DNA from: Amblyornis subalaris
Lineage: Eukaryota; Chordata; Aves; Passeriformes; Ptilonorhynchidae
Assembly: GCA_018881555.1 (NCBI GenBank)
Contig: JACAXG010000231.1
Span: forward strand, 787,617 to 851,616
DNA length: 64,000 bases
Reading direction: 5' to 3'
In this document: positions 46,541-57,400 of the stretch, piece by piece
Position numbering within the stretch: position 1 is the first letter of the stretch
Layout of the letters: the number at the start of each line of letters is the position of its first letter
The notes under the pieces: generated by a model
Seen by the model: only the letters and a program-made list of their open reading frames with translations
The model's database searches: none
What the model was told of the DNA's origin: nothing
Position numbers and translations under genes: made by a program

Positions 46541-49500
46541 AGTAAAACACCCCTCAGCTTCAAACTCCATGGCCAAGACTCAAGTCAGCCTGCCTGCCCC
46601 ACATCCCTCTTGGGCTTACAGCATCAAGACATACAGTAACTCTCTCTTCTGCCAGGGAAAGGGGATTTGGTTCCACATCCCCAGCCACTGCAAAACACGA
46701 GGATGCCTTGCAAGTTTTTCCGTAGCCCAGGTCTCCCAGAGGAGGCTCCGGGCAGAAACAGCCCTGTCCACTGCTTCCTTGCAGAACACGACCAGCAGGG
46801 AGGTGGTGGTGCAGTGTCTGGTTTTCATCCAGCGCTTGTTTAACTTAAGGAAACCTTCATAGTCAGCACAGGCCAGGATTAAGTCTGTGAGCACCAGATC
46901 ATGGTCCTGCTTTACCTCCGGTTCAGTGGGCGCAGTGTGCTCCTCCAGAAACCAAAAGAAGAGGATGACTGACCCTAGAAAAGGCTGTGTGTTCTGACCC
47001 TGTCCGGACACATGGGTGTGAACCAGGCAGATGTGAACCAGCACGGCTCAGGGCCCTGCTGCCTGGGAGACATGCCAGTAGGCTGGAGCTTCATCACCAG
47101 CCAGACCATCCAGCAAGGCTGCAGGAAAGCATCACACCCAGCTCACAGGTACTGACTCACAGGAGGCAGCACCAGGCTGAGAATCCAGCTGGAAAGCAGA
47201 CCTCCCTGCAACCCTGAGCCAGAAAGCTCTGACCTCCTGTTTTCTGGGTGAATACTTTCACTACCAGCTTGAATACAAACAAGAAAGAGACCAGATTCTC
47301 TGGTGTTTACATCTTGAAAGAACAGTTAGCCATCAGCAGACTGCCCAGTTTATGTGTGCATATGAGGGCAAAATAATTTACATGGTCTGTTCAGGTTTAG
47401 TTTGTTTCTGCCTCTCAGATGGATGGGCATTTCCACGTACCCAGAAGCAATTTCTACATATCTGTGAACTTCTGGATTAAAATCCGACACTCTTACAGGT
47501 TTCCAATACCTTCAAATTAGAGGAGAAGCTGACAAGGTTCTGCATGTGGAGGCATTCAAGTCCTTTTTCTTGCCTCAGTGACTAAGCAGAGCCTTGCTGT
47601 AAGTCAAACCTACGGTAGGACATGAGAATTCTGGCTCATGTGCTTACAGAATTTTTGCAAGGCTGATTCTAAATAGGAGATCTGTGTGCCACTTTTGCAT
47701 TACTATCCAGCCTCTCTCTCTTTAAATATGAATGCTAATTTACTCTATGTTCTCACAGTTGTGGTTGAGGAACTCTAATCTCCCTTGCTCCTGTCTCCAA
47801 ATCCTTCCCATGAAACTGATCACTGCAAAAACAGCAGTAATTGATAGCAGGTGCTTCAGACATGTTTACTGCTCTGTGGCACCACTTGCCTCATATCTTG
47901 CCATATCATTCTCTCTTCCAACATCATGAACTTGTGCTCACTGATCCTGAACGGCTGTACAAGAAGATTGATTTAGAGATGGATTAGTTTGCAAGTATTC
48001 ACTGCTTCTCTTAATAATCGAAGAAACTTAATAGATGTGAGCATTGAGGAAGCCAATACTAATACAATTTTTTTTAGTAGGGTTCAGAGCAAGGTTTTTA
48101 TTTCCTTTCAATAAATTTTAAGGATTGTAGTGTTTCAATTTCTAATTCTCTTCCTATGCTCTGAACAGAATTACACATATTGCAAAAATAAAATAATAGC
48201 CCAAATGTACTAAGATCAGTTGTAGATTGTCAAAATTATTCCATACTGTATAAGCTGTCTGGCTACTCTGCCTGCCCTATGCTGTTTCCTCCCATACTTA
48301 GGGAAAAATAAAGCATACAGCAACAAAAGAGTAAGATTCTCCAGGAAATGTACCTTGCCAGAATTCAAGTGGGATGGACATGAAGCAGGAGTCTGAAGAG
48401 AGGAATTAGGTCTGCAACAGTCCTCCAGAAGTTCTGTGTAGCAAGATCAGGAAGGTGTAAGAGGGAATTACTATTAATTTTGGTAACACCAATTAGCACC
48501 TTCCAGGTTGTAAGTATTTGCCAATTCCCTCAGATTGAAATTGCCCTGTATCCATATATGACCTAATCTGGGTTCCACAGCTCCAGACCTCAGCTTCAGT
48601 GTGTATGCCAACCCCATGTTTCTTTTTTGACCTGAAGTGTAGACCAGTGCCTTAGATCACATGCAATTCCAAACCCTACATGAAACTCAGCATTGGTCTT
48701 TCCCTGCTCAGCATTCCTCGTATTTGCTGTCATGAACACATCAGTATTTTCCTGATGAGAGAGGAAAATACTACTACTCCCTTTTTTTCTTTCTTTTTTT
48801 TTTTTTTTTTTAAAATTCGGGAAGAGAATAAATTCAGAGAGAGATTGTCAAAATTGCCAGTAGTTCTGCTAACTGACAGTACCTTGTTCCAGACAGCCAT
48901 GACCCAAGCCATCAGTGGAAACCCCAACATCGCACATTTCAGTGCCAATCCCATTCAACCGCAGCTATCATCCCCCTGCAAGTCTGGTTCCTGGTCTCTC
49001 ACTGGAGAGTGATGCTCTGGGGAATACACCACGAGCGACAATCTGAAGATGAGATTCAGGTTTAGGGCTGCCCCCTTCATGTGTCTGAAGAGCCCGCAGG
49101 TGAAGAGGGCAGGAAAGTTGTCCTTAATAGCACAAACCCGATGGTTGTTAAATATCAAAAGCAGCCTGCATTGACCTGCCCTGGTATTTCTGAATACCTC
49201 AAACACCAACTATAGCAATTCATTACTACTAGCAGCAGGAACATGATCTGAAATCAGTGCACTCACACACTGAGCTATAATAGCAAGCAGACCACAGAAA
49301 TATTAACTCTTTTCCTTGCTGCTGGCTAGCATGGCAAGGGCAACACATTCAGAAATTAAAACTCAGTTATTTTCCATAGTGTGACCCCCATTTGGGTCAG
49401 TCATATTCTTCCGGTTACTTGGAAAATGGACCAGATAAACTGGCAGGAGCTCTGTCTTCTGATGTTTCATGTAATCCACTGACTCACACACACAGTGTAG

Positions 49501-50720
49501 CTTTTCCATTCCCCCCTCCCCCAGAAGCTGTACATTGTGGATCTGATCACCAGCGCTGCAGCACTGTTGCAGGAGGCACAGTACAACCACAGATCTGGGA
49601 ACAGACTGGGTTTCATGAGACTGAGCATAAGGGACAGATTACTTAAGCAACAAGGAGCAGGGCTGAGGTGGTGTAGCTAAACTCATCATGATAAATGCCA
49701 ATAACACTCATGAGAGTGTCATTTTACAGCAAAGGTACAAATGCTTCACGGGTAGCATCAAACACTGGGTAATGCAGCACTCTCAAGAATAACACTTTTT
49801 GTCCAGCTTGAACTAAGGAAAGCTCTGGTTCAGCTGGAGCTCGGTTCACCTCTGAAGTGGTGCTGGAGCCGGCTGCTCTGCATCAGATTTCCAGCTACAA
49901 TCTCCTCAGAATTGCAGATGCTGAAGAATTTTGATTGGGAAATGTCAAAGCAAAACTTTGTTTAAAAAAAAAAGAAATATTTGACTTTGACTTTCAAATG
50001 TTGATCTTTTCTCTGTTTTGAAATGGAAGTCAAAAATGTCATATCTAAAGTTTCTCCTTTCAGAAGAAAACCTGAATAAATAGTTAAAGCTAACATTTTC
50101 TGACAAAGGAAAAATATTTCAGCTAGCCTGAGAGAGATGGGGTTTTGCAGGGCCAAAATATTTCAACACTCTTTCCTCTTTAGCTGGAAAAGTGGGCCTC
50201 CTTCCTCAGCCCTAGCCAGCCTGAAAGCACTTGGCAAACATAAATGAATTCATCCTTTTGCTAGTGGAGAAAGGAAGAGGGGAAAAAGCTCTTAAGTGAC
50301 ATGCTTACAATGAACTAGGATGTCTGTTGATAGGACTACAGAGGTACAGCGTGGCTCCAATCCTAAAACACGCCTGCCTGGGCACAGGTTCCCTTGTGCA
50401 AGATGCCTGGCTCTGAACACTGGTGATGCCCAGCAGCTGTACCTGTTCCTTAGCATCCTCCTAGCACAACAAACTCCTGCAGGCAGAGCAGAGCTGTAGC
50501 AGTGGGAACAAAATATTCCAGAGGCTGCATGCCATAAAACATGCAATAAAATCTCAGTCTGGCAAATCTGCTTGTTTTGCAATTTGGTCATCCTGACTAC
50601 ATGCCCAATGGCTTTTCTTTAACCTCCTTTTCTAAAAGGGAAAGGAAAAAAAGAACAATGCCTAAGAAAAATGTTTATTTCATGAAGCCATTCAAACTTT
50701 TCATTATCTTTCTTTTTCAG
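46541..50720. other. Single-copy non-coding DNA, no gene recognised
   Basis: 46616-47044 is open on the minus strand for 142 codons without a recognisable domain. It lies 5' of the CpG island in minus-strand sense. A T-rich tract is at 48782-48811, and the DNA beside it (48830-49210) is mixed sequence that may be conserved. No transposon recognised. Confidence 0.5.
48782..48811 (+). repeat. T-rich tract ending in T18
   Basis: T7-C-TTT-C-T18 (the T18 at 48794-48811). On the minus strand this is A18 followed by GAAAGAAAAAAAG, which could be a poly-A tail. The minus-strand sequence before it (49210-48812) has no AATAAA nearby and is not recognised. Confidence 0.9.
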
Positions 50721-50815
50721 GGAAAACTAATAACAGCAAACCACAGAAAGATACACTACATGGTCTTGTCCTCTCCGATGTTACTGAGAGGAGAGGAACA
50801 TGAAACTAAATAAAG

Positions 50816-51465
50816 ATGTTTACTGACAGACTAATAAACAAATGGGCCCATTTTGATGTAACCTTGATGAATGGAGCATCCAGGTGTTTTCAATAATGGC
50901 AATAAGCACTACAACTCAAAGTATTTCTGATTCAAGTATAATGCATTATTAGGCCATTAGAGGCTGAGTATAGAGGGCCATTTGTGCTCAGCCCTATCAA
51001 TAATGTTCCTTCCCAGCCTACATTTAGGCCAGGGGAATTAGTCATACGGATATTCTATTTAATAAAAACCTAAAGAAGACGCATCAAGAATCGCATTACA
51101 TTTTAACAGGGTTACAGTAGTCCAGGAGGACCACAAGTTTAATTTTCATAAGAGCATTCATTCCTCAATTATGTCAAACATGAAAATGTAAATGGCAAAT
51201 TTAATGCTAACAATATCCCTCAAAGCACATTGGCAGGTAGCAACCATTATGTTGAGTGAATGCTGGCTGCATAACAAGCAGCCCCAAACTAGACAGCAGG
51301 GGATTAAAATTGCCAAGCTGAGCTCCACTGATTACACTTGCGTGCTGCCGAAAACACCCTTTGTAATATGCATGTGGACTAAGGGCGGATTCTCTCCTCC
51401 CGAGGAATTCGCTGACTGTGCAAGGATCACTATTAACATTGGACGAAGGTGGTAGCCACAAGATG
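50816..51465. other. Candidate conserved non-coding element
   Basis: About 650 bp of AT-leaning mixed sequence with many factor-like words: ATGCATTATTAGGCCATTAG (near 50940-50960), GGGGAATTAGTCATACGG, TTTAACAGGGTTACAG, TTAATTTTCATAAGAGC, GCAAATTTAATGCTAAC. It has no simple repeats and no transposon sequence. Of all stretches in the window this one most resembles the deeply conserved elements around developmental regulators. Conservation is not testable from one sequence. Confidence 0.3.
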
Positions 51466-54400
51466 TGATAGGAGCCACCCTTTGGGTCCTTCCAAGCAAG
51501 CGCAATGAGCTGAGTTCATCCCCGAATGTAATTCCACTAGAGAGGAGGTAGCTGCGCGCATAGACACACTTCGCTGGCTACCTCCTTGCAAAAGAGGAAT
51601 GGCTAAACAGGCAGGAGAAAGACCAGCTGGAGGTTGGATGCCCACATCTTGTTTCAGGGATGCAATCTGCAGCTTTCCCAAATGATGCAAGGTGAAAAAG
51701 CAATTAAAATATTCTGCAACAAAGCCAGAGTACAATACCCCAAGGTACCTCTGTAATATGTTCAGGAAAGCTGTTGCTTTCATAACCATCCACACCCCAG
51801 TGAAATATGAATGAAGAGAAAAACGTCATGTGTTTCATCCTGCACCTTCTGATTATGGCCCAAACCTCTGCCTTTGTGCAAGTGCTTGGCTTTGTTGCCA
51901 TGCCATGAGTAATCTGGGACTCCAGCCCCATTTCCATGTAAAACAATAGCATTGGGAGTCAGATGTGCAGTACATGAAATACTGATTTCAAGGCCAGAGC
52001 CTTGAAAGGAAGACACATTCCTTAAAGCATACTGTGCTATTAGATGGTACTGCTGAATAAATGCAGCCAATGCACTTCGGTGATGTTCACAGCTCGGAAG
52101 AGTTGCATAAGGCTCTGCAAAGTGAGCCCTGCCAGCCGACCTCTCTCCAGTTCACATCTCCACTCATGGAGTAGAGAATAGGACTACCATTGCAATTCCC
52201 AGATGGTTTGTTCAGTGCAAAGCAGATTCATCTCTCTTACTGAGGTCTCTGGAAGTATGTTTGTGTATTAATGTCACCCTGTGCTTATGGGTTTTTGTGT
52301 CCTCTTGTTTACATTTGGCCACATAAATGGATAGGGGCGTGCATGCAGCAGACATTTAATGAAAATATTAATGGATGTTTTCACATAAGCATTAATGCAG
52401 CCTCATTGCATAGCAAGGAAGATTTTTTTCAACATTTGCCAAGCAAAATATTAATTCTATTAATGTCTATTCCATTTTTTGAGATAGGAAATGCCACTTG
52501 CTCACTTCATCTGCCTGACATCTCCAAAACTACTCAGAAAGCAAAGCTGAAGCCAAACAAGAACAGGATGCTCAACAATATAATATTCTTCAGTTGTTCT
52601 TTTTATTAATTGTTTCTTTGATTCATAGGCCTGAATCAAAGCTTGAGCTTTTTTAATTTCCCAATTATCCTTGGGCTTTTTCCTCATAGAAATATCTAAA
52701 ATACATGTGCAGGAACATCTGAGGTACAGATCTGGATTCTCACAGGGCCATGCCACTAAAACTTCCAAATGCAGCAACGCTTTAGTTTAGGTGGGAAATT
52801 GGTGAATTGTTATCACGTTGCTTGGTTTATACCTAGATGCTCATGACCAAAAATCATGTCAGGTAAACCTACTGACCCCACATCCCTGGAAGACAGGATC
52901 TTACATTATCCACCAGTGGGCAACAGAGCCATGACAATTCCAACTGAATCTTCAGAATCTTCCAAGATGCCTGGGAGACAACTGCGGTCAGAAAACACTG
53001 AAGAAAACACTGGACCCTGCATTCTCTGAAAGTATTTAGATACTGTTTCCTACTCATCTGCATATGTATCTGTCTTGTCTCTCTTTTTTTCTTTTCCTTT
53101 TCCTCAGATAACACCAAGTAAATCTCTCCATAGGCCTTTCTTTTACCTTTTCTTCATCCTCTAGGTGAAGTCCCTAAATCAGTGGACTCCTGCAATCAAC
53201 AGAACCTTCATTATCCTTAATCTTCCATCAGAGCAGTCATCCCTCGACTGCTCTCTCCTCCTGCCAATACTCACTCTTCCACCTCCACCCTGTAAGGTGG
53301 CTCCGTAGCGCTGTGCTGCTACAGAGTCAACTCTGCTCCCAAACCAAAATCTTGGCATTAGATGTTTCTGGAATATGAAGGGATAAAAAGGCATTTCCCT
53401 AGTCAGATTCTGCAGCTCCTCTTTTTTTTCTCACTACCACTCTGGTTGTTGACAGATAAAACATAGACACTTTACCAACCAGCTTGTTGTCCACAGGGAC
53501 CAGCACCAACCCCCATCACACAAAATAAGCTGTCTCATGAGAAAATTATTTCTAATGCTGAAGCTGCAGCACAAGAGAGAAATTTGGAATAAGCAAGCTA
53601 CCAGAAGGATTTTACTGTTGGTAGATTTATCCTTTTCACAAGTCAGCAATAACAAGGAATGAGGCATAATAGCACAAGCAGGATTTTAGGCATGTTAAAA
53701 TACACACACTCATCTGATTTAACTTCCTTATCTCTTGGATGCCTTCCTGCTAAGAGGAGGAATGAGTCTGCATCTTGGCAAGTAGAAATGGCAATGTTTT
53801 GCTTTGGATTACACCATCTCAGAAGACAACTTCCAACAAATCCTTCCAGTTGCTAAGCTAGCATGTACACCCTCAGTGTGCATTTAGAATATACTGAATT
53901 GCAGGGAGTGGAGACAAAAGGAAAAAAAAATAAAATATAGTTGAGGAACTTAGTGAATGGAAGAATTTTAGAAGCAATTCTTGTTTGACAATCCGATCAT
54001 AAGAATATGAATTGTTTTATATGGATGTTTCAGGAGTGGATATTAAGTTTTGGGAGGCTTCGTCAAATTTCTGGAGCCACAGAGAAATCCACTATGTCTT
54101 TATTTTTTCTTGGCATAACTGAATATTTCAAGGGAGCTCAGTTTTCCAGCACTATAGAAGAGTTTGAGCTTTCTAATAGCAGCCACACTTTGCAAAGCAT
54201 ACACACTCTGAAGCCAGCAGATGTGCTTTCATGATGATTGGTTCTTGTTATTTCAGTCTTTGTGCCCCAGCTTTCCTCCAAGGATCACTGCGGGAACCAG
54301 CCAAGAACAAGTGTTACAGCGTGAGACCCTCTCTAGCCAGAGGCTGTTGTGTCAGCACCAGGAAGGACTCAGTTTTCATCAGCCCAAAGTGAGGATCGGT

Positions 54401-57400
54401 ACTCGCTTCATTTGTGAATTTCAGCAAAAAATGGTTATTCCATGGTGGCTTCACCCAACCCCAAAGCAACCAAGTTCTTCAGTACTGGAAGGACTTCCCT
54501 GCAAGCTTGCCGAACCAGCACCGCCGAAGGCAGGGAGTCCTGGCAGGTCAGCACACCTTGACAAGGTAGGTCAACAAGGCAGGTCAACACAGCCTTGACT
54601 TGCAAACACAAGCACCCATCTCTGAGCCATTTTTATGTATTAGAAATTCACTTGGAGGCAGACGTTTTTTCTGTTCTGGGGTGGGTTATTTTAAGCCTGT
54701 GTCAGATGCTGTCAGTCACCAGCCTAAGAGAACTGCTCAGACCCCTGGCTTGGCTCTCCGTGTCCCACGAGGAACTTCACAAGCAGCCCACAGCCGCACT
54801 GGCATATGGCTATCACCACTCCACTCCCCAGTCGTCTTGGAATAATAAACTGGTAATTGAACAGCGAGCTCAGTGCTGCTGTTTGCAGAGAGCCATGACC
54901 GCTGAATGATTACGACAGCGGGCAGCGCCACGGAGGTGTTGAAAGAGTCTATTAGTCTGCTTAGTCTAAGGCAGTATGGAGTGTTGATGCAAGCTCTCTG
55001 CAAACAAATACCCAGTGCAGGCAACACAAAAAGGGCAGCAAAGAGTGTGGTGGGGCTGTTTCCTCTGGGGGTTGTTGTCAGAGAAGTGTCATACTTGAAC
55101 GGGTGAGATATGCACAGAACAAGGTGACCAGGGCTGGAAATGCAGGCAGGGAAGGAGTTGTCCTTGCACTCTGTAGCTCTTGTGACTGGGATTGGCAAAC
55201 TCCTTGTTTACCAGCAAGGAGTCACACCTATCCTCTAACGCGGTGTGACTCTAAGACACATTACCTGGGACTTAAAATGACACATTAGATACCCAAGAGC
55301 ACACGGCATGCTCAGGAAAAGACAAGGATCACCATAGTCACAAGACAAAGAAATAAGCAGCCCTGACCTACACTGAGTCCCTCACCAACACCCCAGAGGG
55401 ATGCCCATTCAAGCCCCCAGCCTCAGCAGCCATGAGGCTCACAAAACCATTCCCAGCCAGGGGAGCTGCAAGACCCAGCCCTGACAGATACCCTCACTTC
55501 ACCAGGGCTTGCAGCACTGCATGGTGTTTCCAGGAGCTGGTAGTTCACAGCCTGTCCTCAGGACAGTAGATGCTTTGAGTGGCTCCTGGTGGGACCGAAA
55601 CACGCAGCGTGAGGCAGACTGACACTATTCATGGCTCACTCTCTCAACAATCAACAGGGCTAAAATAAGGTGCTTTTTATTGACAGGATGTATCAGATTT
55701 GGTCATAGGTGTCTCTTGATTAATCATGACTTGGAAGGACCATGGGTCCCTTTGAACTGCCAGAACAGATGCCTGTTGTTGTGCAAATCTGCCACTGAAA
55801 AACCCTTATAGATAACATTCATCCTTCCACAAGTTCCTAACCCTCAAGCAATATTTTGTAAAATATATCAGAAACATTTGAAATACTTTAAACTAACAGT
55901 ATGAGATGTTTACCATATCTAATTTGGTGTCTTCAAGTAGATTCTTCTCTCACCTCTCCATTTTTTTCATCAGGAGGCTGATCTACAGCATTCAAAAGTT
56001 TGGGATTGACCTTATTTGTGTTTATCAGCTCCCGTGTTACCATGGATCTAGAAAGGAGTTCAGGTCACCTTGCTTCTGGTTGTTTTGACATGAAAGCAGT
56101 AGGACATCAAACACCACTTTGGAAAACAGAGGCTTTAAAATAAAACCTTATAAACCAGAAAACTGCACAAAAGTATCCCTGGGTTCTGAAGAGTTAGATC
56201 CAATGAAGTTACATCCATCTCCTCAAGCTAAGATTTTAATTAGGAACCACAGGTGCTCAAAGAAAGGTGAAATCTTGCATTGTGAAACTTGTGAAACCTT
56301 GCCTGTTTCAGTCCAGTGTCCCTCTGTACAGAGAAAGCTGTGTAACTCAGTCCAAGCCAGATTCGATAAAATCACGGTATATCCCCCCCATTTTTTCTCC
56401 TAAGCTTCTCAAGTGCCTTTCATGATAGTCAGCAGAGAGGTGCAAATTTGCACCATATGAAAGCTTGGCTGATGAGGCACAATGGAGTGGCAAATAAGGT
56501 CAGTGCTGCCCAGTGACTTTCACGAGCTGAGGAGAATGGCAGCTGCCCCCAACGCCAGGGGTCAGCTGGGGAGAATGAGCAGTGAGCAGCCAGGAGGATG
56601 CCTGGTGATGGTGGTGTCTGCCCGAGGCTGGAGATGCCTGTAAGGATGGAGCATCATCGCTACACTTCTTCAGAGGAAAAACTATCATGGGTAAAATCTG
56701 ATTTCCCGGTGCAAGGCGTTCAGACATTGTTCCTGAGCACTGCATCCTTCTCCTTTCCTTTTTTCACCCCTTGAGATTAGAGCGAAAGGATGTCTCAGCC
56801 CAGCCTGATACAGAAGCCCCCGCACTANGGGTGCCAGGACAGCAGGCATCTCCAAGCAGGACCTGCAGAGCTGGCTGTGACCCTCCCGGCTCAGACAAGG
56901 CACTGCACTTCTCAAAGCACCGGAGTAATCCCTTTCTGCCCAAATGCAGCCACCAAGTGCCTGCCCTCAGGGGTCGTTTCCCCGCAGCCAGCCCCCTCCG
57001 CCCGTCAGCCTGCGTTACGGTCCGGCAGATCTGGTGGGCAGGATTTAATGCGCTGCCTTGTGATTCAGCCCGCTGAGGATGTTCAGTGGCATAAGCTCAT
57101 CATATGACTGCATGCTGTGCACATTGGGGTAACCATGTGGAAGAGCTAATTACAAGGCAGGAAATTAGAGCACAAGCTTGGAGGAAGCAATCTTTCAGCA
57201 CGCAGCAAAGCCAATCACACAGCCTTTAGCAACTGTACCTTAAGTAGCAAAAAAAATGTCTGCTGAAGGAGGACCTGGATCAAATCTGTCTCTTCCCCTC
57301 TGTTTCCTCTCAACTTCTGCTCTTCTTGTAGCACAGCTCAGTGGAAATCTAAGCAACATTGTCCAATGTTGGAAATGAGGGGAAATATCCCTTCATTAAG

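Noticed and set aside
46550..46550. A 144-residue reading of the CpG-island frame starting at 46550
   Set aside because: The codon there is GTG preceded by an in-frame TGA. The first ATG is at 46364, so only the shorter frame is considered.
53480..53520. CR1-like words (AGCTTGTTGTCCAC followed by AGGGACCAGCACC)
   Set aside because: Only about 25 bases resemble CR1 and the flanks do not continue the match.
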